Shown here: piece by piece, positions 1 through 8,382 of the stretch | How the letters are laid out: every line of letters starts with the position of its first letter | Position numbering within the stretch: position 1 is the first letter of the stretch | Source: Planctomycetota bacterium | GTDB lineage: Bacteria > Planctomycetota > Phycisphaerae > WQYP01 | Length of the DNA stretch: 38,702 bases | Direction: 5' to 3' | NCBI GenBank assembly: GCA_021810145.1 | Contig: JAJZJL010000030.1 | Location: 1 to 38,702 of the forward strand | The notes under the pieces: model-generated | Seen by the model: only the letters and a program-made list of their open reading frames with translations | What the model was told of the DNA's origin: nothing | Database searches by the model: none | Position numbers and translations under genes: made by a program

Positions 1-2
1 AA

Positions 3-1292
3 CAGCCCGCGCTAGACCGCATTTTATCTTCGGACAATTATCATCAGCTTATGGAATTGCTGGCGCACCCCGATGCGTTCACCAGCCCGGTCCACTTTGA
101 GCAGGTGTGCTGCTGTAATCAGGAGCATCATCGAATTATCGCGTATGTTGCATCACGGCATATGCAACAGGATACGGGTGAAGCGATAGCCATTCTCACG
201 GGCTTTGACGTGACGGGCCGGGCGCAAGTGACCGATGCGCTGCGCCGCAGTGAGGCTCAAATCCGGGCGATAGTTGAAACCGCCGTTGACGCGATTATTA
301 CCATTGATGAGCGCGGGAACATCGAATCATTTAACCCCGCGGCGGAGCGGATATTCGGCTATACCGCGGCAGAGGCCATCGGGCAGAAGGTGGATCTGCT
401 TATGCCGGAACCATATCACAGTGAACATCATCATTATGTGAATAATTATCTGCGCACCGGTCATGCGAAAATTATCGGCCTGGGGCGCGAAGTTACAGGC
501 CTGCGCAAAGATGGCAGCACGTTCCCGATGTACCTGGCGGTAGGCGAACAGAAGACCAGCAGTGGCGGCCGACATTTTACGGGAATCGTTCGGGATATAA
601 CGGAACGCAAGCGCATGGAAGCGGAAATTCTGCACATTGCGGAACGTGAACAGCGCCGAATCGGGCAAGACCTGCATGATGGCCTGGGACAAATGCTCAC
701 CGGGGCCGCGATGGTATCCAAGGCCATTGCCCAACGACTCAAGAAAAAATCGAAAGCATTGGCTGTTGAAGCGGAGAATCTGACTACGCTGCTCAATGAG
801 GCCATCGCCCAGACCCGGCAACTGGCGCGCGGCCTGCAGCCATTGGATCAGGCGGATGAATTCCCCACAGCCTTGCAGGAATTGGGATTTCAAACGGAAT
901 CGAGACTCGGCATCAGTTGCCGAATTCGAGCCGATGCGTTACCGGGTTCATGCTCACTGTTGGCGGCAACCCATCTTTATCGCATTGCGCAGGAAGCGAT
1001 GAATAACGCGTTCCGGCACGGACAGGCCAAAAACATTGAAATCAGTTCCAAAACTCTCGGCCCGGCCGTGCGCCTGACAATCCGTGATGATGGAAGCGGC
1101 TTTGCGGAACCGCGCGGACGGGGATTGGGATTACGCATTATGGATTATCGCGCCCGCGTCATTGGCGGGCATCTTGATATTCGCAGCAGCCCGGGCACAG
1201 GCACCACGGTGGTCTGTTCTGTTGGCGGGCCTGAACCAGCTTTGGAGACCATACATCATGCCGACTATTCGCCCTCGCTTGAAAAGCGTTAA
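3..1292 (+). CDS. PAS-domain sensor histidine kinase with a FixL-like haem PAS (5' partial)
   Basis: The frame stays open to the left edge, so the true start lies outside the window; residues here are numbered from the ATG at 51. Residues about 1-60 look like the end of an upstream PAS/PAC domain. Residues 66-187 form a PAS domain very close to FixL: the stretch MPEPYHSEHHHYV places H126 at the haem-ligand position (His200 of Bradyrhizobium FixL) and IIGLGR places R146 at the distal Arg220. The residue at FixL Arg206 is Asn and that at His214 is Lys. Then follow a HisKA_3 domain with phospho-acceptor H209 in DLHDGLGQ and an HATPase_c domain (N-box EAMNNAFRH, DDGSGF, GRGLGLR). Inferred role: membrane-independent oxygen or redox sensing passed to the overlapping response regulator. 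Family assignment is firm; haem binding is inferred from alignment by eye. Confidence 0.9.
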   Translation, partial: QPALDRILSSDNYHQLMELLAHPDAFTSPVHFEQVCCCNQEHHRIIAYVASRHMQQDTGEAIAILTGFDVTGRAQVTDALRRSEAQIRAIVETAVDAIITIDERGNIESFNPAAERIFGYTAAEAIGQKVDLLMPEPYHSEHHHYVNNYLRTGHAKIIGLGREVTGLRKDGSTFPMYLAVGEQKTSSGGRHFTGIVRDITERKRMEAEILHIAEREQRRIGQDLHDGLGQMLTGAAMVSKAIAQRLKKKSKALAVEAENLTTLLNEAIAQTRQLARGLQPLDQADEFPTALQELGFQTESRLGISCRIRADALPGSCSLLAATHLYRIAQEAMNNAFRHGQAKNIEISSKTLGPAVRLTIRDDGSGFAEPRGRGLGLRIMDYRARVIGGHLDIRSSPGTGTTVVCSVGGPEPALETIHHADYSPSLEKR

Positions 1293-1941
1293 AGTTCTGC
1301 CACGCATTGTTCTGGTTGATGATCATCCCGTGGCGCGGCAGGGAGTGCGCCTGCTTATTGAAGCGGCCGGTGATTTGTGCGTATGCGGCGAAGCACCCGA
1401 CGCGGATGTCGCAATGGAACTGGTGGCCAAATTGAAGCCGGATCTGGTACTTGTGGATTTGTCACTGAAGGGAAAACCGGGTCTGGAACTCATTAAAGAT
1501 CTCAAGGCCCGCTACGAGCAGATGCTGATACTGGTGCTTTCCATGCATGATGAAAGCATGTACGCCGAACGGGCCTTACGCGCCGGTGCCCGCGGTTACA
1601 TCATGAAGCAGGAAGCAACGGAAAAAATACTCCTGGCAATCCGTCGAATTCTGGCGGGTGAAATTTATGTCAGCGAAGCCATAGCCGCCCGTGTTCTGCG
1701 TCAGTTGGCGGTTTCCGGTAATCAACCGCTGAAATCGTCACTGGATCTGCTGACGGATCGCGAACTGGAAATTTTTCAATTTCTGGGCCAGGGAAAGCCC
1801 GTGCGGGAAATTGCCAGAACGTTGCATTTGAGCACGAAAACCATTGAAGCCCATCGCGAACATATTAAGGAAAAACTGAATCTGGCCAGCAGCAGCGAGT
1901 TATTGCGTATGGCCATTCAAGTGACAATGGAAGCGGACTAA
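1258..1941 (+). CDS. NarL/FixJ-family response regulator (REC + LuxR HTH)
   Basis: 227 residues. The receiver has the acidic pair D21/D22, phospho-acceptor D67 in LVLVDLS, S95 and K117. The C-terminal LuxR-type helix-turn-helix (about residues 160-215) begins LTDRELEIFQFLGQGK and continues EIARTLHLSTKTIEAHREHI. I chose the ATG at 1258 because the receiver begins just after it and GGAG lies about 10 nt upstream; the longer open frame from 1084 would add residues antisense to no known domain. The gene overlaps the kinase by 35 nt, which implies translational coupling and a cognate pair. It should bind DNA when phosphorylated; its targets cannot be read from the window. Confidence 0.93.
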   Translation: MPTIRPRLKSVKVLPRIVLVDDHPVARQGVRLLIEAAGDLCVCGEAPDADVAMELVAKLKPDLVLVDLSLKGKPGLELIKDLKARYEQMLILVLSMHDESMYAERALRAGARGYIMKQEATEKILLAIRRILAGEIYVSEAIAARVLRQLAVSGNQPLKSSLDLLTDRELEIFQFLGQGKPVREIARTLHLSTKTIEAHREHIKEKLNLASSSELLRMAIQVTMEAD

Positions 1942-2093
1942 GCGCGGCATTCGGTGGACATGTCACTCGAAGAGGACATCAACGCCGGTCCGGCATCGGG
2001 CGGGGCCTGTGACAGATTCTGCAAGCTCTTCATGGCCCTGATCCTTGGCTTTCTAACTCTGCCGTTACCGGCACCATCAGTCAAATCCATGCT

Positions 2094-2138
2094 CCAATCC
2101 AGCTCGGCATCGCACATACCCGCCGTACCCACAAAACA
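2094..2138 (+). repeat. Imperfect direct repeat, copy 1
   Basis: Begins CCAATCC and contains the core ATACCCGCCG. It matches 2230-2274 at about 37 of 45 positions by hand alignment. The mismatches show no three-base periodicity, so this does not look like a duplicated coding segment. Confidence 0.7.
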
Positions 2139-2229
2139 ATGCCAAGTCCTGATCTAAAGTTGTCACATTATTGTTCCCCGTATCCGCGTCACCCGCCTTA
2201 TCCGCGGTCCATCCCATCCTGCCAGGAAG

Positions 2230-2274
2230 CCAATCCGATTCGCCATCGCAGATACCCGCCGCACCCGCAAATCA
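2230..2274 (+). repeat. Imperfect direct repeat, copy 2
   Basis: Second copy of the 2094-2138 sequence, offset 136 bp, sharing CCAATCC, CCATCGCA (GCATCGCA in copy 1) and ATACCCGCCG. The origin is unknown: a local duplication or two members of a dispersed family. Confidence 0.7.
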
Positions 2275-2516
2275 GTTTGCCCGTTGCTTGCCGGGTGTGC
2301 CGATGGGCACGGATTATTGCTCCCCGGCGCGTCCGGGTAAACTTCTGATCGTTGAGTGTGACTCATTGGCCATTTTCTAATGGTATTCACAACTGATCGC
2401 ATGAATGTTGCAGAAGCGGTCACAGGCCCGACCGGACGCGTGAACAGCCTTTCACGTTGCAGGCGCGGTGTGGATGCGGTAAATTCACGAAGTCTGTTAT
2501 GAAAGGATGCGACTTC

Positions 2517-3641
2517 ATGCGTGATCAGCGTTTAGATAAACTTGCCAAAGTACTTGTCGGTTATTCGGTATCCGTTAAAGCCGGTGAACTGGTGCGGATT
2601 TCAGGTGAAACCATCGGCCTGCCGCTGATTGAAGCCATTTATGAAGAAGTACTGCGGGCGGGCGGGCATCCATTTGTGTCAATGAGTTCCGATGCGATGG
2701 ACGAGGCGTTCTATCGCGTTGCCAGCGCCCGGCAATTGGAATATGTGTCACCGGTTTCCAAATTTATTGTGGAAAACATGGATGTGTCAATCGGTCTATG
2801 GGCGGAGGAAAATACCCGGGCGATGACCAATGTGGATCCGAAAAAGCAGGCCGCCGCGGCGCAGGCCCGCAGACCCATAAGCAAACGTTTTCTGGAGCGT
2901 GCAGCGGAGGGAAAACTCAAATGGGTGGGCACGCAATACCCCACGCAGGCCAGCGCGCAGGATGCGGAGATGTCACTGCGTGATTATGCCGATTTTGTCT
3001 TTCACGGTGGATTGCTGCATCTGGATGATCCAGTTGCGGCCTGGAAAAAAATAAGCGAAAAGCAGCAGCGACTGGCGGATTATCTGAACACAGCCAAAGA
3101 AATTCATGTCATTGCCAAAGACACGGATTTACGCCTGGGCGTGGAAGGACGACGATGGATCAACTGTTGCGGGCATGAAAATTTTCCGGACGGGGAGGTA
3201 TTCACCGGACCAATCGAGGATGCGGTCAATGGTGTCATCCGATACAGCTTTCCGGCGGTGCATCACGGCAGAGAATGCGATGGCATCGTCCTGAAGTTTA
3301 AAAATGGAAAAGTGGTGGACGCCAGCGCCTCGAAGGGATTGGATTTTCTTACGGCGATGATGGATCAGGACGCCGGAGGGCGGACACTGGGCGAATTTGC
3401 CATCGGCACAAATTTTTCCATTCAGCAGTACACCCGCAACACGTTATTTGATGAAAAAATCGGCGGGACGTGCCACGCAGCGTTGGGTGCGGCCTATCCC
3501 GAAACCGGCGGAAAAAATGAAAGCGGCCTGCACTGGGACATGGTGTGCGATTTACGGCAGCCGGGTTGCCGGATTGAAGTTGATGGCAAAACGATTCTGG
3601 AAGCCGGCAGGTTTACGAACGCGGATTGGCCCAATGCGTGA
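2517..3641 (+). CDS. M29-family aminopeptidase (AmpS/PepS/AmpT type)
   Basis: 374 residues, within the usual range for this cytoplasmic family of two-metal exopeptidases that remove N-terminal residues from peptides. The expected ligand pattern is visible in order: E227 (GEVFTGP), E293 (LGEFAIGTN), H320 (GTCHAALG), Y327, and H339/D341 (LHWDM). The H-Y spacing of 7 and the HxD pair agree with Thermus AmpT. I chose the ATG at 2517 because GAAAGGA lies 9 nt upstream; the ATG at 2499 and the TTG at 2457 lack a comparable site. It stands alone, with 87 nt before the FKBP gene. Likely role is peptide turnover. Confidence 0.93.
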   Translation: MRDQRLDKLAKVLVGYSVSVKAGELVRISGETIGLPLIEAIYEEVLRAGGHPFVSMSSDAMDEAFYRVASARQLEYVSPVSKFIVENMDVSIGLWAEENTRAMTNVDPKKQAAAAQARRPISKRFLERAAEGKLKWVGTQYPTQASAQDAEMSLRDYADFVFHGGLLHLDDPVAAWKKISEKQQRLADYLNTAKEIHVIAKDTDLRLGVEGRRWINCCGHENFPDGEVFTGPIEDAVNGVIRYSFPAVHHGRECDGIVLKFKNGKVVDASASKGLDFLTAMMDQDAGGRTLGEFAIGTNFSIQQYTRNTLFDEKIGGTCHAALGAAYPETGGKNESGLHWDMVCDLRQPGCRIEVDGKTILEAGRFTNADWPNA

Positions 3642-3728
3642 TGCGGGCAGCGTTTGTCCATACGGGATCAATAGCGCATAATACGACTAACGAGTAAGTG
3701 AAAGCCTTTTTTTTGAGGATCATTCAAA

Positions 3729-4280
3729 ATGAGAAAACTGCCGACAATTTTGATGTTCGCCTTAACCGCCGCCATCAGCCTTTCCATGGTTGGATGTGGA
3801 AACTCAGGAACCCAACAGCCTCCACAGGCCCAAGCACCGACTACTGCCGCCCCTGCAACGGCGGTAATCCCGGCGGGAGCAACACCGCCCGCGACGGCCA
3901 AAACGGCATCCAAAGGGGCATTGCGAGTGCGAAAGTTGGCCAATGGATTGATCATCAAAGATATTAAAATCGGCAATGGTCCCGTGGCGAAGGATGGTGA
4001 TACAGCCATCGTTCACTACACCGGAATGCTGATGAATGGTAAGGTTTTTGACGCCAGTAAACTTCACGGCAATCAACCGTTTCCGTTTGTACTCGGTGCC
4101 GGACAGGTTATTGCGGGCTGGGATATTGGTGTAAAAGGCATGCGCGTGGGCGGGATTCGGGAATTGACTATCCCGCCGGCTCTGGCCTATGGGGATCAAT
4201 CGCCTCCGGGCAGCGGTATTCCGGCCAACAGCACACTGAAATTCCGTGTACACCTGCTGGGCGTGCAAGCGGCAAATTAG
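3729..4280 (+). CDS. Lipoprotein FKBP-type peptidyl-prolyl cis-trans isomerase
   Basis: 183 residues. Residues 1-23 are a lipoprotein signal ending in the lipobox SMVGC (C23), so the protein should be membrane-anchored outside the cytoplasm. A Pro/Ala/Thr-rich linker (about 25-60) leads to one FKBP domain (about 75-180) with [41 protein letters not shown] and [10 protein letters not shown]. It catalyses prolyl isomerisation, probably helping envelope proteins fold. GAGGA lies 9 nt before the ATG. No N-terminal FkpA/Mip dimerisation domain is present. Confidence 0.95.
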   Translation: MRKLPTILMFALTAAISLSMVGCGNSGTQQPPQAQAPTTAAPATAVIPAGATPPATAKTASKGALRVRKLANGLIIKDIKIGNGPVAKDGDTAIVHYTGMLMNGKVFDASKLHGNQPFPFVLGAGQVIAGWDIGVKGMRVGGIRELTIPPALAYGDQSPPGSGIPANSTLKFRVHLLGVQAAN

Positions 4281-4297
4281 GCCGATAAAAAATGCCC

Positions 4298-4325
4298 TTG
4301 CTTTCCAAAAAAGGCGTGTTACACT
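4298..4325 (+). promoter_or_regulatory. Sigma-70-type promoter candidate for the structured RNA
   Basis: TTGCTT at 4298-4303, a 16-nt spacer, then TACACT at 4320-4325. Transcription would start near 4332, just before the hairpin-rich segment. It lies about 500 nt before the next coding start, so it more likely drives a separate RNA or a long leader. Confidence 0.45.
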
Positions 4326-4331
4326 ATTGGG

Positions 4332-4500
4332 GAAGTCGGCGATGCTGGCTTGAGCGTAAATTTCCAGGCAATTGGTGAGCCTGGAGCGCGCGAGCCGGAA
4401 TAACCGTGCAGTTCGTGAGAGCATCGGAGTTATACATAAACCGGTCATCCTGTTGATACAGGTGACACTCTGATGCGGCAGGGAAGGACGCCCGAAGCAA
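4332..4500 (+). ncRNA. Candidate structured noncoding RNA, family unassigned
   Basis: Three paired elements are visible. CCAGGC (4364-4369) pairs with GCCTGG (4379-4384) around a 9-nt loop. GCATCGGAGT (4421-4430) pairs with ACTCTGATGC (4467-4476), 10 bp with one G-U. Inside it GTCA-T-CCTGT (4444-4453) pairs with ACAGG-TGAC (4458-4466) around a TGAT tetraloop, leaving a 13-nt one-sided bulge (4431-4443). Weaker pairing of GCTT..GCGT (about 4348-4357) with ACGC..AAGC near 4489-4498 could close the molecule. I looked for signatures of RNase P, SRP RNA, tmRNA and common riboswitches and saw none. A 6S-like RNA is conceivable because of the large asymmetric bulge, but that is speculation. Boundaries are approximate. 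Confidence 0.45.
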
Positions 4501-4845
4501 CGAACGGATTCGATATGCTTGGTTTGCTCTTCAATTTGAAACCACGTAATCAACCGGCCACTATTTCTCCGGCCACAGGGTATGGTACTCTGATCATTTG
4601 CCCGTCAACACCAGACTGCGCTGGCATTTCCAAAGATCCATTTAAGGTCACAATCGGCACCACCATAACCGAAATTATTCCACCGGCACCGGGAAGGCGG
4701 GTGGCAAGCATTCCGTTAAGCCGGTTTCAACGAGATATAACGATATATCGACAGTTCAGTGGGCAAGAAGCTCACTGGTGTTTTGCGCCCATCGGATGCG
4801 TGAGTGAACATCCAAATCGGCGCTGGTCAGGTCAAGGAGCGACCC

Positions 4846-5643
4846 ATGGCAAAAACTCGTACTACTACGGCGGCCGTTGAGCAGGACATTAATGAAGTCT
4901 GGAAGAAGTTCAAGGCCAACAAGACGGAAGTCATGCGCAATTTGCTGATGATGGAATATCTTCCGCTGGTGCGCTACAACGCCGATCGTATTTATTCCAA
5001 GCTGCCCGATGAAGTGGATCTCGATGATCTTATTCAGGCCGGCACCTTTGGCCTGAAAGATGCCATTGAATCTTTTGATCCCAATCGGGGCGTGAAGTTT
5101 GAGACCTATTGCGCTCCGCGTATTCGCGGGGCCATTCTGGATGAATTGCGCAACATGGATTGGGTTCCCCGTCTGGTGCGCAGCAGATCCAGCAAAGTTA
5201 TTCAGGCCTCGCGGCAATTGGAAATGAAACTGGGGCGCGCACCGACGCATGATGAAATCGCGGCGCATCTGGGTGTACCGCCGGATGAATTTGACAAAAT
5301 GCTCAAGGATTCCAGCGCCGTTTCCCAGGTCAGTTTGTCCCGAAAATGGTTTGAATCCGATAGTGACAAAGATGTCCGGGAAGTGGATGTCCTGCAGGAC
5401 AAGAGTTCTGATTCCCCACTGACGATTCTGCACCAGCGCGACATCAAGGACCTGATTACCCGCGGCTTATCGCGTTCGGAAAAAATGATCCTGGTGCTGT
5501 ACTACTACGAAGAAATGACGATGAAGGAAATCGGCGATGCACTGGAACTTTCAGAGTCGCGCGTAAGCCAGATGCACTCAAGCATCATCGCCCGGTTGCG
5601 GTCGCAACTGGCAAACCGGGAAAAGGAATTCTCCACCGATTAG
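4846..5643 (+). CDS. FliA/WhiG-type RNA polymerase sigma factor
   Basis: 265 residues. Region 2 holds LVRYNADRIYSKLP, DLDDLIQAGTFGLKDAIESFDP and GVKFETYCAPRIRGAILDELR; region 3 begins with the NMDWVPRLVR motif typical of the FliA/WhiG/SigB group; region 4 (about 205-255) is a helix-turn-helix with MKEIGDALELSESRVSQMHS. It directs RNA polymerase to a subset of promoters, classically flagellar or developmental; no flagellar gene is in view, so the regulon is unknown. I chose the ATG at 4846 because AAGGAG lies 6 nt upstream; a GTG at 4804 would add 14 unconserved residues. An intrinsic terminator follows directly. No anti-sigma gene is adjacent. Confidence 0.95.
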   Translation: MAKTRTTTAAVEQDINEVWKKFKANKTEVMRNLLMMEYLPLVRYNADRIYSKLPDEVDLDDLIQAGTFGLKDAIESFDPNRGVKFETYCAPRIRGAILDELRNMDWVPRLVRSRSSKVIQASRQLEMKLGRAPTHDEIAAHLGVPPDEFDKMLKDSSAVSQVSLSRKWFESDSDKDVREVDVLQDKSSDSPLTILHQRDIKDLITRGLSRSEKMILVLYYYEEMTMKEIGDALELSESRVSQMHSSIIARLRSQLANREKEFSTD

Positions 5644-5690
5644 AGCGTATGTGGAAGGTCCATCGCGGGCGACTCTCCACATACGCTTTT
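5644..5690 (+). terminator. Rho-independent terminator of the sigma-factor gene
   Basis: AGCGTATGTGGA (5644-5655) and TCCACATACGCT (5676-5687) form a perfect 12-bp stem around a 20-nt loop, followed by a T-tract at 5687-5690. It begins one base past the stop codon. The opposite strand lacks a T-tract, so it should act mainly on the plus strand. Confidence 0.88.
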
Positions 5691-5691
5691 A

Positions 5692-7053
5692 TCATTGCAT
5701 CTCCGCATGGACAGCCAGCGATTCAAGTGGAACCGCGGCTGGAGCCACCGTCAGCTTGCGGTGCATTCGCCCCAGCAGGGCGCGGGTAATTAAGACCGCC
5801 GCGGTCCCCAAAGCCAGTCCACATGCCAAACCGCCGAGCATCATCGGTCCCAGGTAGGTGGCAAATATTCCATGCCAGGAGAGTTGCTGATGATCCATAA
5901 ATTCCGGAGACAAAAACCGGTCGTGCAGTATCAGCGTTCCGATCTGAATGTTCATGAATATTAACAGCGGGATAAATGGCGGCAGGGAAATTTGCGTGGC
6001 CAGAAGTGTAACCGGAATATTGATATGCAGCCGTCGAGCCGTGTAGATAGCCAGCACGGTTTGAATTCCATACAGCGGCAAAACGGCAATCAGCACGCCG
6101 ACGCCCACAGCGGTGGAAAGCATCGCATCCGCAAGGGCATCACATTGCGACAAGCCCAGTTGCCTCTTCCAGAACCGCCAGCTTGACCAACTCCGCCAGG
6201 AGACTTTCGGGATGGCGTGGGAAACGCGGCATTTCCGGCACGGCATGGGATTGATAATGCGCCAGGTTGTCAGCATGACATTCAGCCGCACGCCGCGCAG
6301 GGTATCACGCAGTGGCCGGAAATGCGTAATGCGATTTTCGGCTGTAAAGTAAATGCAGGTGATGGGAGCGGAACGCACCTGCAAGCCTGCCCAGGCGTGG
6401 CGAACCAGCGTTTCCGTTTCAAAATCAAAACGACGAAAAATATGGGTCAACGTGAGGGTGTGCTTTAAGGGGTAAATTCTCAAACCGCACTGAGTATCCG
6501 GAACATCCTGTCCAGTTTGCAGCAGCATCCAGAAGCGGGACATATCGCGCCCGCGCTTGCTGCGTTTCGGGACATCGGCAAAATCCATCTGCCGATCGCC
6601 GATAATCAGGTCATCCGGAAACAGTTGGCTTATCTGGATGAGCCGAAAGATATCGGAAACGAGATGTTGCCCATCTGAATCAATGGTGATGGCATGTGTG
6701 CATCCGGCGCGGTGCGCGGCGGCAAATCCGGTAAGCAGAGCGGCACCTTTCCCCTGATTTTGGCGATGATGCAAAATACACAGCGGGCATGTCGGGCCGG
6801 ATGGATATTGGGATTCCAGTCCTTGCAGCACGGTAGTGGTCGAATCGGTGCTGCCGTCATTGACGACAAAAACGGTTGCCTCCGGAAGTTTGGCCAGCAC
6901 TTCGTCAATTACTTTGGCCAATGTTCCACCATGGTTGTATACTGGAATGATAACCGCATAGGAAATGGGTTCCGGCCCGGCGGCCGAAGACGCCAGAGCC
7001 GGGTGACTTCCGCCATCGGTGCCCGGCGCGTAGATATTCTCAGAATTAGCCAT
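5692..7053 (-). CDS. Family 2 glycosyltransferase with C-terminal DUF2062 membrane domain
   Basis: 453 residues. Residues 31-250 are a GT-A glycosyltransferase fold: AVIIPVYNHGGTL, VVNDGSTD (about 63-70), NQGKGAAL and the metal/nucleotide-sugar motif DSDGQH (125-130), close to dolichol-phosphate mannosyltransferase-like enzymes. The C-terminal 150 residues are hydrophobic and match DUF2062, with several membrane segments. It probably moves a sugar from a nucleotide or polyprenyl donor at the inner face of the membrane for envelope glycan assembly; donor and acceptor cannot be read. The ATG at 7053 has only a weak GGGT upstream. The gene lies 261 nt downstream of the DUF2950 gene and may or may not be co-transcribed with it. 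Confidence 0.88.
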   Translation of the reverse strand: MANSENIYAPGTDGGSHPALASSAAGPEPISYAVIIPVYNHGGTLAKVIDEVLAKLPEATVFVVNDGSTDSTTTVLQGLESQYPSGPTCPLCILHHRQNQGKGAALLTGFAAAHRAGCTHAITIDSDGQHLVSDIFRLIQISQLFPDDLIIGDRQMDFADVPKRSKRGRDMSRFWMLLQTGQDVPDTQCGLRIYPLKHTLTLTHIFRRFDFETETLVRHAWAGLQVRSAPITCIYFTAENRITHFRPLRDTLRGVRLNVMLTTWRIINPMPCRKCRVSHAIPKVSWRSWSSWRFWKRQLGLSQCDALADAMLSTAVGVGVLIAVLPLYGIQTVLAIYTARRLHINIPVTLLATQISLPPFIPLLIFMNIQIGTLILHDRFLSPEFMDHQQLSWHGIFATYLGPMMLGGLACGLALGTAAVLITRALLGRMHRKLTVAPAAVPLESLAVHAEMQ

Positions 7054-7282
7054 ACCCGTTTTGATTCCAACTTTTGGCGCAGCTCTGTTGCAGATTGAAT
7101 CCCGGATTTACTCTGCCGCGCGCCATTTCCGCCAATTTACCCTGTCGCAACACCTAAGCGCCACTTATTCTATCGTACCTGAAGCTGGAAAATCTCTCCA
7201 GCAAGCCGCTTTAGCCAACAGCAATTTCCTGCATTGGCTGTCGTCGAGTCCTGCATCAGGGAGTTTTATTATGGGGTATGCC

Positions 7283-7308
7283 GGCAGGCACGGCGAAGCG
7301 TGCCTGCC
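7283..7308. repeat. Perfect 10-bp palindrome, REP-like
   Basis: GGCAGGCACG (7283-7292), loop GCGAAG, CGTGCCTGCC (7299-7308). It lies just past the stop codon of the DUF2950 gene. Neither strand has a T-tract after the stem, so a classic intrinsic terminator is unlikely; it could protect mRNA 3' ends or be one copy of a dispersed extragenic palindrome. Confidence 0.6.
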
Positions 7309-7314
7309 AGTTGG

Positions 7315-8331
7315 CTATTGCTGAATCAGCGTCCATGACTTATCCGGGTTATACCGGGTCATGTGCCGGGCGATAGACAAAGTATCCGGGCCGAGATCTT
7401 TTTGATAGACACGGCCTTGCTGGTTAACAATAAACGTCATAACACCCGACGAACCGTATTTGGCTGGAAATGCTATCAGAGCAAATCCGGCAATCATATT
7501 TCCGTTGATGACATAATTGTATCTGCCGCCAGGAGCAGCGGAGCCTTGCTTTGTGAGAATTCGAAAATAATATCCATTGAAAGGATGCGGGCCGGCGGTT
7601 TTATGCACACCTGGCGTATAACCTTCAGCGGCGGCCTGAGCGGCCAGCGGGCCAAAGGGGCTTTCGGGCTGCCCGACGGCAGCGGGCCAGTAGAGACCAT
7701 TTTGTGTTCCGGGCGTGCTTACCAGCCTTTGAGCATAGCGCAACACATCCGCCCCATCATGATAGGCGCTGGCATACTGCTGCTGCGCCAGCACATATGC
7801 TTCACATACTTTGATGGTGTCAAGTTCATTGGCACCAATGCGGCGGGCGAGGATTTCCGCTTGGCCGGAGCGTGTATCAAAAAACCATTTACCGTCGGGA
7901 AGGCGAATAATGGGGATGGGGAATGGCCAATTTTTATCGCCAATATGAACAATGGATGTATCCGCATTTTTCTTTTCGAGCCAGAATTTCTGTTTGGCAT
8001 GGAGGACAAACGCTTCAAAGTGGCGATGATCCTCCACCTTGTCGCCGGACACCAGATCGTCAATATCGGGTCCGAAGATGTGACGCAATTCCGTATGATT
8101 CTCCGCTTTGACGGCGGCAAGCAGTGTATCAGCCGCGGCGTCGTCACTGGAAAACAGCTCCTGACCGACCCCCGGCTGGTGCGCTTGACTTTGCGACATG
8201 GCCGGGCTGCCGGAAGCGGCCTTTGCATTCATCTGGTTTTGACTTTGGCACCCCGCGCTAACCAGCAGCAACACGCCGGCAACCAGCACACCGGCAGCAC
8301 TACGGATTGACATAGCCCGATACGTACTCAT
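7315..8331 (-). CDS. DUF2950-family lipoprotein
   Basis: 338 residues. The start is the ATG at 8331, with GGAG six nt upstream; a TTG 12 nt earlier overlaps that ribosome site. Residues 1-28 are a lipoprotein signal ending VSAGC (C28). The rest matches DUF2950 along its length: IFGPDIDDLVSGD, WPFPIPIIRL, WFFDTRSGQAEILARRIGANEL, RLVSTPGTQNGLYWPA, FNGYYFRILT, SGVMTFIVNQQGRVYQKDLGPDT. The biochemical role of the family is unknown. It sits 51 nt downstream of a DUF3300 gene, a pairing seen in many Gram-negative genomes, and is probably in the same transcript. Confidence 0.92.
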   Translation of the reverse strand: MSTYRAMSIRSAAGVLVAGVLLLVSAGCQSQNQMNAKAASGSPAMSQSQAHQPGVGQELFSSDDAAADTLLAAVKAENHTELRHIFGPDIDDLVSGDKVEDHRHFEAFVLHAKQKFWLEKKNADTSIVHIGDKNWPFPIPIIRLPDGKWFFDTRSGQAEILARRIGANELDTIKVCEAYVLAQQQYASAYHDGADVLRYAQRLVSTPGTQNGLYWPAAVGQPESPFGPLAAQAAAEGYTPGVHKTAGPHPFNGYYFRILTKQGSAAPGGRYNYVINGNMIAGFALIAFPAKYGSSGVMTFIVNQQGRVYQKDLGPDTLSIARHMTRYNPDKSWTLIQQ

Positions 8332-8382
8332 ATGCTTCTCCAAAAAAAAGGGCGTAAGTATTGGTGTTGTCGTTCACTTCCG

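Larger units (their letters stand above)
1942..2516. other. Gene-free interval with a diverged 45-bp direct repeat
   Basis: No convincing gene fills these 575 bases; the short open frames have no ribosome site, no family resemblance and poor composition. The interval holds two copies of a 45-bp sequence 136 bp apart (listed separately). The aminopeptidase ribosome binding site (GAAAGGA at 2501-2507) is at its right end. No clear terminator follows the response regulator. Confidence 0.6.
4281..4845. other. Gene-free interval containing a candidate structured RNA
   Basis: 565 bases between the FKBP and sigma-factor genes with no supportable coding region. The left part has a promoter-like pair and three stem-loops (listed separately). 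The right part (about 4530-4830) shows no strong structure apart from the small palindrome CGATATATCG at 4741-4750; it may carry the sigma-gene promoter, which I cannot place with confidence. Confidence 0.6.

Noticed and set aside
1954-2157. 67-residue open frame with a hydrophobic stretch, possible small membrane protein
   Set aside because: No ribosome binding site, no family resemblance, and it runs into the repeat region.
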